Numbered from the stretch's first letter, positions 11,955 through 24,454 are shown. The stretch is DNA of 64,000 nt from Dillenia suffruticosa (GCA_033439265.1 JAVTVX010000031.1:11889501-11953500); one strand, 5' to 3'. Made by a program: numbers and translations. Notes: generated from the sequence alone by a model not told the origin.

Positions 11955-13224
11955 CCCATGGCCCCTAAGATGAAGTTACCCATAAAAAACCCCAGAATCT
12001 TCCAAACAAACCTCGAAACCCGTGGCCAAAGGATCATCCTCAAAATCTACCTCTGTGACAACCGTAAAACCTCTACCTCCTCCACCACAACCAACACCGT
12101 AATTTAACACCTACGAATTTCAGTCAATAGAACAAAGCGATTTGTATAAAAGAGTATTTTCGAAAAGAAAGGTCAATTATGGAAACTTGATTGATTGAGT
12201 GTTCTTGAAGAGGGTGAACTTCAAATACGAAGAACACTTGATTGAGGCGTGCCCTATTTCACTCTTGAATCCCAACAAATACATACATGAGAAGGAATAC
12301 AAACTATTCTACAACAATATAGATGTCATTTTTTAAGAACCTCTAAATGAGATGAGAATTACTTTGGATGATCATTATATCTCATGTGCATTCAAGACTT
12401 TTATAAATGGAAAGGAAATCAAAGTAACTCCTAGGAAGATTTGTGAAGAAAATGGTATTGCTTGGGTATCCTATGATAAGTGTGAACCCTATATGAGATC
12501 TACCTACTTGGATAATGTTAGGGTTGTCTATGATGATAACAATTTGATTGTGGTGAATACAAGTGCTACGGAACTTGGATTTCATGAGCAAATCTTACAT
12601 TTAATTATATCTCATGTATTGAGACTAAGAGGATGTAACTACACTACAGTTTCAAGAGAGGACTTTTGGTTAATGGCATGCATTATGAAAGGGAAGAACC
12701 CTGGATTGCATTTTATTGTCCCTCATTTTATGATATCTGCACATAGATCTAAGAGCTCCATATTGCCTTATGCTAACATGATCACTGGCATACTATCAAA
12801 GAATTGTATGGAATTAGAAAAAGATACTTTAATGGAGTTAAGTGAGAAGAATGCAATTAATGCATCCTCAATGTTGAGAGTAAGATGGATAAGCAATAGT
12901 GAATGCGAATGGGTAAAGAAAGAAGGGGGAGCAAGCAAGAGACAGGTTGAGAAAATTGATGAAGAAGCTGATGAAGCCACCGAGAATGTTCAAAGGAAAG
13001 AAAGAAGAATAGAAAAAGGAGAGACCTCTAGCATTCAACCAATCACCTTAGAGATGATTTTGGATAAGTTGCAAAACAATGAGAGGAGGCAAACAATGAT
13101 AGGACAAATGAGTTGCCTTGTCAAAGTTGAACTTGAAGGAGTTAAAGAAAAATTAGACTCCTTGGTCAAGGAAAAAAGGCAAATCCAAGAAGGATCCCAA
13201 ACCATCAAAGTCTTTTTAGCATAG
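11955..13224 (+). CDS. copia-1 env-like ORF (putative plant transposon protein), 5' part broken
   Basis: A 290-codon open frame runs from 12352 to 13224. Related coding sequence continues upstream in the same frame to about 12130 with two stops, and a possible original start lies near 11958. The protein resembles the domain annotated in plants as putative plant transposon protein, with the segment VLRLRGCNYTTVSREDFWLM followed by IMKGKNPGLHFIVPHFMI. The C-terminal 100 residues are charged and predicted helical (LDKLQNNERRQTMIGQ; LEGVKEKLDSLVKEKRQ), probably coiled coil. No convincing signal peptide or transmembrane segment is seen, so an envelope role is unsupported. Copia-2 has a homologue (19864-20379 and 32855-33215). 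The ORF stays open while gag-pol is full of stops. Function unknown. Confidence 0.65.
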
Positions 13225-14242
13225 GAATTTGCTATATCTTTACTGGTTTTGCTCTTACTTATATGTTCTTGGATTTTTTTTTTTTTTTTTTGCTACAACA
13301 ACTCTACTTTGCTTTATCTTTTCTTTGAGTGCAATTTTCTAATTTTTCACATATTTGCTTATATAATTGCCTTCATAATCTGTTATGATTTTTGTATAAA
13401 GTTTGTGAATTGTCTAATGCGAAGTATATGAAATATTTGTACTGATGATTGAGATGGAGTTAAGGACACTTATTCTGCTAATTAATTACATTGTGATAGT
13501 TGGAATGTTAATGTGCTGTATATGATATGCAGTAGTATGGTGAGAGTGGAATATAGAATATGGAGTGCTATACTGTCATGTCAATATGTTGTGATATAAT
13601 GATGTAGTAAAGTATGGTAGTAAGTACAAGTGAAGTATATACTGAATTGTGAAGTATGTGCCGAGTAATGGAGAGATTAAGATGATTTATGGACTGATGT
13701 ATCTGTTCATGTGATGCTATAATATGTATTGATGAGTGAATGAGATGAGTTTATGTCATGAGTTGTGATGGTGTAGGATAGTATAGAAATGGATACATGC
13801 ATTTTGTTTTAGACATGTGCAGTCGAATGCTAAGCATGTCCATGATGATTTGTTGATGACAAAAAGGGGGAGAGAATATAGCTATGTGATAAGTGCAAGT
13901 ATAAGTATAAGTGTATGCTGCTAAGTTTAGTTCAAAAGTGAAGTGTAGTTCAAAAGAGAGTGTAGTTCAAAATCATTAAGTAAAGTAAGACCAAGTGTCA
14001 GAATGTGTACTGTGTGCTATGAGAGAAATAACTAAGAGTGCAAAGAGTATTATGCTGAGTATGTGAAGTGTGTAGAACGTTGGAGTATAAATATGTGGAG
14101 TGCACCAAGTATGTGTGAAGTGTGCTAAGTATGTAAAATACCAGACTTTCGAACATGTTGCTGAGATAAGTAGATTGAATTCAAATGGATTAGAGCTATA
14201 CATTAAGATTAGGAGTTTTTTCATCATAAAAAAGAGGGAGAA
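13225..14242 (+). other. copia-1 3' non-coding region with polypurine tracts
   Basis: This AT-rich segment has no credible gene. It begins after the env-like ORF with a poly(T) tract (about 13266-13281). It contains at least two polypurine-tract-like runs: GATGACAAAAAGGGGGAGAG near 13855-13874 and AAAAAAGAGGGAGAA just before the LTR at 14228-14242. Short AAGTATGTG/AAGTGTG-type direct repeats are frequent between 13940 and 14150. Several polypurine tracts before the 3' LTR is a known trait of Sireviruses. Confidence 0.65.
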
Positions 14243-16258
14243 TACCAACATAGTAAAGTTTTGATGATGATAGATTGAAAGAAAAGTAGTTCAAGAAAAT
14301 CAGAAAAACAGTAAGAAAATTCAAAAGTCTGTAGTTTTTGTCGACTTGACTAGAAAATACATCGACCCGTCCTCAGGTCCACCAATTAAAAGCCCTATTT
14401 CGACTAATTCATCTTATTCATACACACATCGACTTGTTAGTTACTCTTGTCGACCCGAGGTATAGGAGTTCTATAGAAATAGATTAATCTGAACACATCG
14501 ACACACAGTAAATCGCATCGACCTGAATAGCCACGGGTGGACCAATTTGAAATGACGCGTCGACCAATTTCTGAAATACATCGACCTACACCAATTAGAC
14601 ATCAACATATTGAGTAAAAATACATTAGGACACCAATATCTCTAATAACTTTGTCGACCTGTTCTACTATTTTGTAAGGTTTGCACATCGACGTGTCACT
14701 AATTATGTCGACGTAAAAACAATTACATTAGTGATGAATAGTGACACATCAACCAATTCACTTTACCACATCAACCAATTTCACTAATAAATAGTGACAC
14801 ATCAACCCATAAGGATAGCACATCAACCCGTTAGCATCTGTCTCTGAAGCACACACGTCAACCCACCATTATACTTGTCGATATATACAAAGACACATCA
14901 ACCAATTTGTTCATCAGGTTTACCAATTTAACTAATGAATATTGACACATCAACATATTTGACAACACATCAACCTATTGGTCTCTATTTTTGAAATACA
15001 CACATCGAACCATCATAATTCTTGTCGACCCATAAAAATCACATCGACTAATTCTCTATACTAAGTCCACCAATTCTTGCTTGCACGGTAGTATATCAAT
15101 GTATGCTGTAAGCCTGTCGACCTGATGTTTATTTACTCATTAAATCACACATTGACCTGCTCTCTTTCTGTAGACAAAGCACATACACAACGACCAATTT
15201 AATTACACAGGTCAACCAATTTCCCACTTGAATAGGAACATGTTGATACATGTAATAAACCTGTCGACCTGACATTCATTAAATTCTTAATATTACACAT
15301 CGACCTGGTCACAATTTTGTCAATATGCATAAACACATTGACCAATTCAAAACCAATTTTCCACCTATTTGATTTGGCACAGTATCTTGTCGACCCACAT
15401 GATATCTTGTCGACCTGTTTTGATAGAAATACACTATAAAGTTTTTGAATTCGGGTCGATATCCACATTAAAGTTGTCGACCTACGTGTATTAGAAATTA
15501 GATCTGTGAAACAAATTTGAACTTAACGGATACCTTGTTTCTTTGATTTCTGAAATGTTTCTTTTGTATCAAAGTTAACGTTCAAATAAGTTCAAGTATG
15601 TTCTGATTAGGCAAAATAACAAGTGGCACCAGTAAAAGAGTGAAGTTTTAATGTGAAGGAAGGAATTATTGCTGAGATTTAATGGCGAATGTTAAATGCT
15701 CAACATTCGGATGCAACAACCACAACCAACCCTCAACAAATCTATTCAATATCTCAATAAATATGGAAGAGCTAAAAGAGAGAGGGTTACAAGAATTGAA
15801 TACTCTGAAAATTTTAGACTATCTCCTTGTGTATTCCTAAATTCTCTCCAACTGTTCAAAATCGAAAGTTTGTTTTCAAATTGTCAAATCTGAGGAAAAA
15901 GAAGCTCAACTCTTGATAGTTATTTTCAAATAAGTTCAAGTGTCAAAGATTAAGTATTGAGTATTACTGCCTTGGGTTCAAAAAGTCAAAAACTCAATCT
16001 TGTAAGATTGAATAGAAGTGTTTAGTAGGAATAGTGTTAAAGGTTGAACGTGAACCTATAATCAAGTTTGTAATCTAAGTTATTAATGAAAAATCCAGCA
16101 GGATCCAGGAGTGGAAATACACCGAGTTTGGTACAACCACTATAAAAACTTTATGTGCTCTCTATCTTTAAATTTTCGTTCTTTGTTGTTTTGTTTAAAT
16201 TTTGAAAAGCTATAAAAAGTCCATATTCAACTATTCACCCCCCTTTAGTTGAATAACA
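14243..16258 (+). mobile_element. copia-1 3' LTR
   Basis: The start is set by alignment with the copia-2 3' LTR: a purine tract, then ...ATTTTGATGATGAT at the same spacing, with the terminal TG changed to TA. The end is AATAACA at 16258, followed by GGCAG, which continues the reading frame of copia-2 pol. The LTR is 2016 bp long. The U3 part (about 14340-15490) has at least 13 exact TCGACC motifs and many one-mismatch forms. The downstream part (about 16040-16150) shares TCAAGTTTGTA, GAAAAATCCAG and CACTATAAA blocks with the copia-2 LTR. Confidence 0.78.
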
Positions 16259-16261
16259 GGC

Positions 16262-16690
16262 AGCATGGGCAAGTCATCTTTCCCTACTCAAATTCAAAAT
16301 GTGATACTTGTTGATAGTTTGAAATTCAGTTTGCTTAGTGTAATCCAATTGTGTAATAGAGGTTTTAAGGTTACATTTGAATCTGATATGCATTTGAGTG
16401 TTGATAAAAAGCTAAATGTAATAAATTCCATTGGCCATAGAAAAGAAAATATCTACGTAATAAACTTAAAAGAATCAGTGGGCAAAGTTGAACCCTATTT
16501 AGTAGTGATGAGTCAGAATAACTCACGATTTTAGCACAGAAGATTAGGACATGCTAGTGTGAATGTAGTCTCTAGGTTAATTAGAAAAGACATAGTGAAA
16601 GGGCTTCCAAGGCTAAAGTTTGAAAGAGATAGGTTATTTGATGCATGCATGAAGGGTAAGAACACAAGAATCCCTTTCAAACCCAAGAAC
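16262..16690 (+). pseudogene. copia-2 protease end and GAG-pre-integrase
   Basis: An open frame at 16265-16534 begins in the middle of the domain (GKSSFPTQIQNVILVDSLKF, then LLSVIQLCNRGFKV). The few codons before it are also in frame up to the copia-1 boundary, so the truncation is due to copia-1 insertion and the ATG at 16265 is not a real start. After a stop at 16534 the GAG-pre-integrase continues ([20 protein letters not shown], then [15 protein letters not shown]). Confidence 0.8.
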
Positions 16691-17560
16691 GTAGTATCCA
16701 CTAGTAGACCTTTAGAGTTCCTTCATATAGATCTCTTTGGACCAACTAGAACTCAAAATTTAGGAGGGAACAACTATGGTTTTGTGATTATAGATGACTT
16801 CTCCCGATTCACTCAGGTATTGTTCGTACTTAGGAAAGAGGAGGCAAGTGAAGTCTTAATTAAGTTATGTAAGAAACTTCAAAATGAGAAGAGATATCCA
16901 ATTAGGAGCATTACGAGTAATTATGGAAAAGAATTTGAAAATAGAACAATGGAAGAATTTTATAGAGAACATGATATAGATCACAATTTCTCAACTCTTA
17001 GGACACCTCAACAGAATGGGGTAGTGAAAGGAAGAATAGGACCCTGGAGGAGATGACAAAAACCATGCTCTATAATCATAACTTGTCTAAGTATTTCTCG
17101 GCAGTAACTGTGAATACTATTTGCTATATCCTAAATAAAGCCCTTATTAGGCCAATCCTAATGAAGACTCAAAGGAAGAAAACCGAACATAGCTTACTAT
17201 AGAGTGTTTGGATACAAATGCTATGTTCTAAACAATGATAAGAATTTATTATACCAATTTGATGTCAAGAGCAATGAAGAGGATTTTCCTAGGTTACTCA
17301 ACATCTAGTAAGGCATATAGGGTCTACAACAAGAAAACCATGATGGTTGAGGAGTCCATACACATTGAATTTGATGAAAATGATCATCTAGGCAAGAAAA
17401 GTTATGATGATGAAGACAAAATTAAGCTTTCTAAGGAGTTAGAATCAGTAGAACTTGAAGATACTCAAAAGGAAGAGCTTAAGTCAAAACTAGAACAAAA
17501 GGAAAATGAGTAGAGTCCTCAAGAGTAAGAAGTTAGATATCCAACAATGAGGAAGAGTGT
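16691..17560 (+). pseudogene. copia-2 integrase, frameshifted
   Basis: The open frame 16559-17056 covers most of the core: [16 protein letters not shown] with the first Asp, FVIIDDFSRFTQVLFV, and SNYGKEFENRTMEEF, where the second catalytic Asp is Asn. The PQQNGVV motif is followed by a one-base loss, so the catalytic Glu region is coded in another frame. The C-terminal part appears at 17070-17513 (VFGYKCYVLNN, FLGYSTSSKAYRVYNKKTM) with stops between. Confidence 0.82.
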
Positions 17561-18400
17561 TAACCCAGAAAATATAATAGGAAATGTAAACTCAGGTATT
17601 AGAACTAGATCTGTACTTAAAAATCAATATGAGTATGTGGCATTTATCTCATAAATAGAGTCTAAAGTATTGATAAAACTTTAGAAAATAAAAACTCGAT
17701 CATAACAATGCAAGAGGAATTGAATTAATTTGAGAGAAATAAAAGTTGGAACTTAGCCCGTAGACCTAATGATCAATCTGTTATAGAAACTAAATGGGTG
17801 TTTAGGAACAAACTTGATGAAAATGGCACCATTACAAGAAACAAAGCAAAACTAGTAGCAAAAAGATATAACCAGGAGGAAGAAATAGATTTTGATGAAA
17901 TATATGCTTTAGTGGCTAGGTTGGAAGCTATTAGAATGCTTCTACCATTTTCTTGCTTTATGAATTTTAAGTTATATCAAATAAATGTTAAGAGTGCATT
18001 TCTCAATGTACTTATAAATAAAACAGTGTTTGTTGAACAACCCTTGGGCTTTGAAGATCCAAAATATCCAGATCATGTATTTAAATTAACCAAAGAATTA
18101 TATGGACTTAAACAAGCACCTAGAATTTGGTATGAGAGGTTGAGTAGTTTCCTGATAAAAAATGGATTTAATAGAGGGAAAGTTGATGCTACTCTACTCA
18201 TTGAGAAGAAGAAGAATATTTTGTTGAAAGTTAAAATATACGTTGATGACATAATTTTTGGAGGAACTAGTGAGAGTATGTGCTAAGAATTTGCTGAAAG
18301 TATGCAAGCAGAATTTGAAATTAGCATGTTGGAGAATTAAACTACTTTCTAGGCTTGCGAATTAAATAATTGGAGAAAGAAACCTTCATAAACCAATCTA
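17561..18400 (+). pseudogene. copia-2 reverse transcriptase
   Basis: The region begins with ENIIGNVNSGIRTRS coding near 17565. The open frame 17798-18286 covers fingers and palm: FRNKLDENGTITRNKAKLVA, INVKSAFLNV (first catalytic Asp replaced by Asn), KELYGLKQAPRIWYERLSS and the intact YVDDIIFGG box. The gene then breaks at a stop and frameshift near 18286, and FEISMLEN-type coding continues in shifted frames. It is older and more decayed in flanks than copia-1, but its YVDD box is better kept. Confidence 0.85.
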
Positions 18401-19097
18401 AGTTCACTAGAGAGTTTATTGAGAAATTTGGCTTTAAAGACTCAAAAGGAAATAATATACCAATAAGCACTAACTTAACAAAGGGAAGTCTATATGGCAA
18501 AAGTTGTATAAAAGTATGATAGGTTCCCTTCTATATCTTACTGTCTCTAGACCAAACATACAATATATTGTATGTGTATATGCTAGGTTCCAATCTGATC
18601 CAAAAGAGTCTCACTTAGTAGTAGCTAAAAGGATTCTTAGGTATCTCAAGGACACAATAAACTTAGGACTCGAGTATGATCGAAGATCAAACTTTAGCTA
18701 CATGGTTACTCAGATACAAACTTTCCAGGCTATAAGTTAGATAGGAAAAGTATCAGAGGTACTTGTTAGTTCTTTGGATGCATGCTGTGTCATGGACTTT
18801 CAAAAAGCAAAATAGCTTAACTATTTCGACCACAAAAGCTGAGTCTATTGCAACTGGTCAATCTATAACACAAATCCTTTAGATCAAGCACCAAATGATA
18901 GATTATGGTTTAAATTTAGAATGTATTCTGATAAAATATGACAATACAAGTGCCATAAACTTAATTAAGAATCCGGTACACCACTTTAGGACAAAATACA
19001 TTGAAACAAGGCATCATTTCATTAGGGATAATGTATTGAAGAATGATAGGTTTTATAAGCTTAAAAGGGAGCTAGGAATGATGGAAATCGAGAAATG
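18401..19097 (+). pseudogene. copia-2 RNase H
   Basis: Two open pieces remain. One is 18504-18740 (YKSMIGSLLYLTVSRPNIQY, then RFQSDPKESHLVVAKRILRY). The other is 18895-19097 (KYDNTSAINLIKNPVHHF, then ETRHHFIRDNVL and LKRELGMMEIEK), which is the standard C-terminus of copia pol. The stretch between them carries stops and frameshifts. Confidence 0.82.
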
Positions 19098-19139
19098 AGG
19101 AAAGAATGAAAAATAGAGCATCTTGAACTCAAAATTTTG

Positions 19140-19745
19140 TATAAGTCATGTCGACCTAACTAAGGAATAAGCTAACCTAACTGTAGAAAAAGGTAGTTGG
19201 TTTGAGGAATCAGTCGACTTATGTAATAGAAAACGGTTGACCCATGTAGAAAATTTCATCATTTGCTATCTCTAAGTCGATCATATAGAAAAGGATGTTG
19301 ACTTACCCAAAGAATATTGGACCTTGTCTAAAAACTAAGTCGACCATATGCCAAAAATTGTCAACCTACATAGTATCTTGAGTTGACCCATATAAATTAA
19401 TGTGCCGACCGATTAAGAAATTTGAATCTAATTCAAAGTCTAAGCCGACTCGTGTACAAAGAGATTACATAGCATATTAGTTCAACCCGTATGGAAGGAT
19501 AATCCGACCGGTCAAGGAGTTTGGATTAAATTCAAAGTTTAAGTCAATCCTGATAAAATTCAGGTCGACCTGATAACAAAAGATATGTCGACTCTTATAA
19601 AAACAAGACGACGAAGGAAGTATAAGGCCTTAGAATACAAGTCGACCAAAGGCAATGAAATTACCATTATTAAGGAATAGGCGGTCAACCAGCTCGAAGA
19701 CATATTAACCTAGGGATTTTGATCATAAAAATCCTCAACCAAATC
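19140..19745 (+). repeat. copia-2 pol-env spacer with TCGACC motif cluster
   Basis: Four exact TCGACC copies (near 19145, 19340, 19562 and 19640) and many one-mismatch relatives (GTCGACTT, GTTGACCC, GTCAACC, CCGACCG) occur in about 600 bp. Position in the element matches the spacer of copia-1 at 11520-11835. No coding potential is seen. Confidence 0.65.
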
Positions 19746-19780
19746 TTTCTATTCATTTTTCTTCATCTCTCACAAAAACA

Positions 19781-20379
19781 TGACCTCTCAACTTCTTTCT
19801 CACTCCACTCTTCTTCAGCATTCGAAATCATTCAAGAATGTGAGTCTCCTTTAATCCCTTGTCATGGGTAGAAGTGGTTCAGGTTTCAACAACAAAAACT
19901 TCCCATCAATAAACCACAGTAAGTCTTTCATTCAAAATTTTCTTTCTAAATTTGTCAACTATTCTCTGGGTATTGATTGGGAGTTTTTAGAAGGTATCAA
20001 TTTTCTTTATGGAGAACACATTAGAAGGACCAATCCCTCAAGTCTTATCTACCCTCTCTCCCCATCTTATGATAGGTTAGTAAAACAATTTTATAATAAC
20101 ATAGAAGAACACAAAGGGAACAAAAAAGATAGGAGAGAGAATGACATAATCATATACAATTATGGACTCAATTGCAAGATTAAATCTTACCTTGGAGGAA
20201 AGGAAATAATAGTAACACCAAGAGTTCTCTGTAGTGTAAGTGGACAACACTAGGTAGCCCATGAGGAATGTGAGGTATACCCTAGAACTATTCTCTTAGA
20301 AGACATCAAAAGATTATTAAAAAATGATTAACTCAAAATAGTTGATTATAGAGCCACTTCCTTAGGTCTTCATGAGAGA
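19781..20379 (+). pseudogene. copia-2 env-like ORF, part 1
   Basis: An open frame from 19864 to 20253 encodes a protein aligned with the env-like ORF of copia-1: GKEIIVTPRVLCS matches GKEIKVTPRKICE of copia-1. Coding continues with stops to 20379 (ATSLGLHER against ATELGFHEQ). It is cut by the Athila-like element, whose left target duplication is at 20380-20384. The second part follows at 32855. Function unknown. Confidence 0.7.
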
Positions 20380-20384
20380 CTGTT

Positions 20385-21669
20385 TGATAGCGATATTTTT
20401 ATACACTTGAATTAATTTTATTTTATTTCAGACTTTATTTATGACTTTTAGAACTATTTTTAGGTTTTATTTCATGATTTTACCTTGATTATTTTCATGG
20501 ATGTTATTTTATGATTATTGGGCTTATAAGATGTTGGACTGCACAGACAGTTGTTTGTATATATCCAATTGACCTGATTTTTGTTGGGTTAGAAAGAAGA
20601 TTTCAAGGCCTACAAATCTTATGAGACCTCCAAGGTTGGGTCAGACCAGAAGATATCTGAAATTTGAGTCGAAGTTACTGCAGTGCTAGAAATAAAGGCC
20701 CATGAGTTCTAAAAGCCCAAGGCCAAGTGAAATATCAAGTTGTTATGAAGACCCATGATTTTTTAATCATTTAGGACTGTTAGGAATTAGATTATAAGAA
20801 AAAGACATCATTTACACTTGAAAAGAAGGAGAAGAAACCCTAACAGCCGCCTCCTTAGTCTTCTTGGACGGGATTCTTCGATCTTCGTTTGGGTTAAAGG
20901 GGTTGTAATATTTTCTTTACCTTTCTTGTGTTTCTTTATCATGTCTACTTAGATTTTTTATTCCTAGAACTCGATAAATTTTGTTCTTTGATTAATAGTA
21001 TGGTTTGATTCGTTTCTTTCCCTTAAATTTTTATTGGTATGTTTCTTCTTTGATGAGATTTCATTGTTGAACTTAATACTTCATTCGTAAAGGGCCCTAC
21101 GATTTGATAATTTGCGATTACATGCATGAGATCGAGAGAAGATCACATGAAATCTGACCAATACAATAAAATCCATATAGGGTTATGAGATCGATGGATG
21201 ATTAACTCCATGTGTAGGGATTTTAGGGGAAACCCTAGATTACAAATATTTCATAGATCTTAATACAGTTTGATCTAATCAAGATTGCATAACCATTGGG
21301 TTTTGGTTAATCAAATTAGGGTTTTATTGCATGACCATTGCGTGAATCTAATTTAGTGAAATCTACCATCATAAAAAATGAATCTTTAGTCAATAAACTT
21401 TAAGCAATTTGAAAGAATTCAACCGTGTGAAAAAATTGAAAACAAATGAAATCGATGTTCTAGAGTTTTATAAAACTAAAGTTTTTGTCTATCAATATTT
21501 CTATTTTTAATATTTTTACTATCTTGATTTATTCTATCCAATTTCGATAGGGTATTTTATAATTGGTAATACATAATATTCTCGTGGTATCATACTCATT
21601 CTGCACTATACACAATACTCGATTAGGGTATATTTGCCCGAAATCATGATATACCTAAATCGCATAACA
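20385..21669 (+). mobile_element. Athila-like element 5' LTR
   Basis: It starts TGATAGCGATA and ends CGCATAACA, giving 1285 bp. The 3' LTR at 31520-32854 aligns along its length. The primer binding site follows at 21676. Confidence 0.88.
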
Positions 21670-21675
21670 AGTTTT

Positions 21676-21693
21676 TGGCACTGTTGCTAGGGA
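21676..21693 (+). other. Primer binding site, tRNA-Asp type
   Basis: The sequence TGGCACTGTTGCTAGGGA lies 6 bases after the LTR end and is close to TGGCGCCGTTGCCGGGGA, the primer site of Athila-type elements complementary to the 3' end of tRNA-Asp. A few C-to-T type differences fit decay. Confidence 0.8.
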
Positions 21694-22258
21694 TATTTAA
21701 GTATATCAATAAAAATCATCTTGTTTGAGATTGGTATTTCTTGTTTATTTCTTGTTCTTGGTAAATAGAATATATAGATTTTAGGGTTTTTCATATATTT
21801 CTTACTCCTTCCATATATAATTAGTTTTTTTTTCTTTTTTTTAGTTGTCTGAAAATGGATTAAGGAACTTGGTCAAACAACCACGTGTTTTGAAGGATTT
21901 CGGCATGCTGAACAAAACCTGTAGCTTAAGCTACGAGCGTCGATCTATTTTCATCAAATTCCGTCATTTTTGTAGACCTTTCTATTTTTTTGATTTTTTT
22001 GATTTTTTTCGTGACTTTTTAAATTTTTCCAATTGTTTTCTTGGGTTTTTTTTGCCTTATTTTGCTGTGTCTTTGTAATTTCTACATATTTAGTGGTTCT
22101 TGTAATTGGTTTTGAAGTTTGAATTTTGTGCTATTTTTTGTGTCCGTACATTGCATGCTGCGACCCGAGAGCCTTGACCTAGTTGATTTCAATTTTGAGA
22201 TTGAAAAAATATTACGAACCATTTGTAGACAGTCAAGAAAATTAAGGAGGAAGAAACA
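21694..22258 (+). other. Athila-like element leader, non-coding
   Basis: This is untranslated leader between the primer binding site and the gag start. It is T-rich, with a long pyrimidine-rich tract near 21820-21845 and a TTTTTTGATTTTTTTGA run near 21985-22010. The open frame at 21845-22078 has no similarity I recognise and is not called. Confidence 0.6.
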
Positions 22259-23600
22259 ATGGTCCATGAGAACAGAGCAATGAGAAAGTACTCGATGCCC
22301 AGATTTCAGGACATTCAGACTAACATCGCACGATCAACTGTGGAGGCAAACAATTTCGAGCTAAAGCTGAGTCTGATCAGGATGGTACAAGCAGATCAAT
22401 TTGGTGGTGAAGCATTCGAAGATCCAAATAGCTAATTGAAAATTTTTTTAGAGATCAAGGACACCATCAAGCTAATTGGAGTCAGCGCAGATGCGATCAA
22501 ATTAAGATTTTCCCTTTCTCTCTTAAGGAAAGACAAAGGTATTGCTGAACTCATTCCTTGCTAATCATTTTACAAGTTAGGAGATTCTTTTTAAGGCATT
22601 TTTAACTAAATATTTTCCACCTGATAAGACAACTAAACTACATAATGACATTACTAGCTTAAGGCAATCTGAGGGTGAGTCTTTGTATAATACGTGGGAA
22701 CGGTTTAAGGATTTGGTTAGAAGGTGCTCACATCATGGTATTCCTGACTGGTTGATTTTGCAAATATTTTATGGTGGTCTTTTAAATTCTATGAAAATTA
22801 CCATTGATGTTGTGGTTGGGGGTGCATTCATGAGTAAGTCAAATGATAAGGCATGTGCATTACTAGATGATATGGCATCTAATCAATACGACTGGTCTAG
22901 TGAGCATGAAATTCCTAGGCAAAGGGTTGGTGTGCATGAGGTTGACACTTTTAACATGCTTAATGCCTAGATGGATTCTATATTGCATGCTTTGAAAACT
23001 AATCAAACAAATGTTGTGGCTATTCAAGTTTTATATTGTGATTCGTATGGTGATTCTACTCATGTGTCTTCTGAGTTTCCATAAGTGCAACAAGCGAACC
23101 ATGTGTCTAATTTTGGTAAACCTCAGAACAACCCATACTCCAACACATACAATCCCTGGTGAAGGAACCATTCAAACTTTTCATGGAGTCAAGGGGCACC
23201 ACCACGACCAAACAATCCACAAAATTTTATTTCGGGAAATCAACAGCCAAAGAAGAGCAAAGTATCATGGGAGATAGCGATTGAGCGTCTGGCAACAGCA
23301 ATAAATGAAAGGTTCAAAAAACTTAAGAATAAGATTGATCAATTGACTAACGCCTTTCATTCTCATGTGCCAGGTAGACTACTGAGTGATAGAAAAAAGA
23401 ATCTCAGAGAGCAAGCAAAGACAGTTACATTGAGGAGTGGGAAGCAACTGCAGAAGGAACCGATGTAGTCAAAGGAAGAGAATGAACAAGAGGCCGAGAA
23501 CAAGTAGTCTACTGAAGAGTAGACCAAGGCTTCTGAAACAAAATGGGGAAGTTCCTTACCTTTGAGAGAGTATAGAGCTCGTATTCCTTCTCCTGGTCGT
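22259..23600 (+). pseudogene. Athila-like element gag
   Basis: The start ATG at 22259 opens a frame with the Athila/Tat Gag N-terminus (ANNFELKLSLIRMVQADQFG, then GGEAFEDPNS) before a stop. The central capsid domain appears in pieces: TIKLIGVSADAIKLR near 22470, and an open frame at 22683-22970 with TWERFKDLVRRCSHHGIPDW, VVGGAFMSKSNDKA and LLDDMASNQYDW. Downstream are QNNPYSNTYNPWWRNHSNFSW and TVTLRSGKQL segments, typical of the Gag C-terminal tail. At least five frameshifts or stops break it. Confidence 0.85.
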
Positions 23601-24454
23601 TTATTGAGTGATAATACAGAAAAACAATTTTAGAAATTTCTTGAAAAATTTAAGAGATTGCATATTAATATTCCTTCTTTGGATGCTATTAGGCAGATGC
23701 CGAGCTATGCGAAGTTTTGAAGGATGTGATCACAAACAAGAGGAAGCTAGATGAGGTTTCAATGGTCAAACTTACGGAGGAGTGTTCAACAATTCTATAA
23801 AGGAAGCTGCCGTTGAAACTTAAGGATCCAGGGAGTTTTTCCATCCCTTACACTATTGGTTCTTTTGATTTTTCTAATGTTCTTTGTGATTTGGGTGCCG
23901 GCGTCAATCTTATGCCATACTTCGTGTTTTTAAAATTAGGATTAAGGGGTTATCGACCTACTAATATTTCTTTGCAATTAGCTAATAGGGGTGTCAAGTT
24001 TCCTAGAGGCATTGTTGAGGATATTTTGGTTAAGGTCGATAAATTCATCTTTCCTATTGATTTTGTTGTTTTGGACATGGATGATAAAGAGGGCACTTCT
24101 TTGATTTTGGGTAGACCATTTTTGAACACTACTCATGCACTAATTGATGTTTCTTGTGGAAAACTAACTTTGAGATTGAATGATGAGAAAATTGAGTTTG
24201 AGGTTTTTAATTCCATGAGAAATTTTGATAGACAAGAAGTTTACAAAGTTGATTGCATTGAGAGGATTGTCGAGCATGATTTGAATGCCTTTTATTCTGT
24301 TGATCCTCTTGAAAATTGCATTTCTAGTTCATTGCATGTGAAGCATGATTTTCTGGATGTTGAGCATGCTGATGTTTGTGTTGCTTTAGATGTGATAGAT
24401 GAGATTCATACTATTTCTGCATACAGAGAACTTGCATGTGGTTTTGAATGTTGA
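23601..24454 (+). pseudogene. Athila-like element aspartic protease region
   Basis: The linker FKRLHINIPSLDAIRQMPSY is followed by a frameshift and then a 213-codon open frame (23813-24454). This holds the retropepsin-like domain: VLCDLGAGVNLMPYFVF with the active-site Asp in the DLGA form usual for this lineage, RGIVEDILVKVDKFIFPIDF and LILGRPFLNTTHALIDVS. It is among the longest open segments of the element. Confidence 0.87.

Larger units (their letters stand above)
3767..16258 (+). mobile_element. copia-1: Sirevirus-like Ty1/copia retrotransposon, degenerate, 5' part off window
   Basis: Domains in order on the plus strand: gag (UBN2-type), zinc knuckle, aspartic protease, GAG-pre-integrase, integrase, reverse transcriptase, RNase H, spacer with TCGACC motifs, env-like ORF, polypurine tracts, and a 3' LTR of about 2.0 kb. 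The copia domain order, an extra ORF after RNase H and several polypurine tracts fit the Sirevirus lineage. The 3' LTR ends AATAACA at 16258 and the next bases GGCAG continue in frame into the pol gene of copia-2, so copia-1 is inserted in copia-2. Gag is interrupted by insertions A and B. Many stops and frameshifts make it inactive. Confidence 0.85.
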
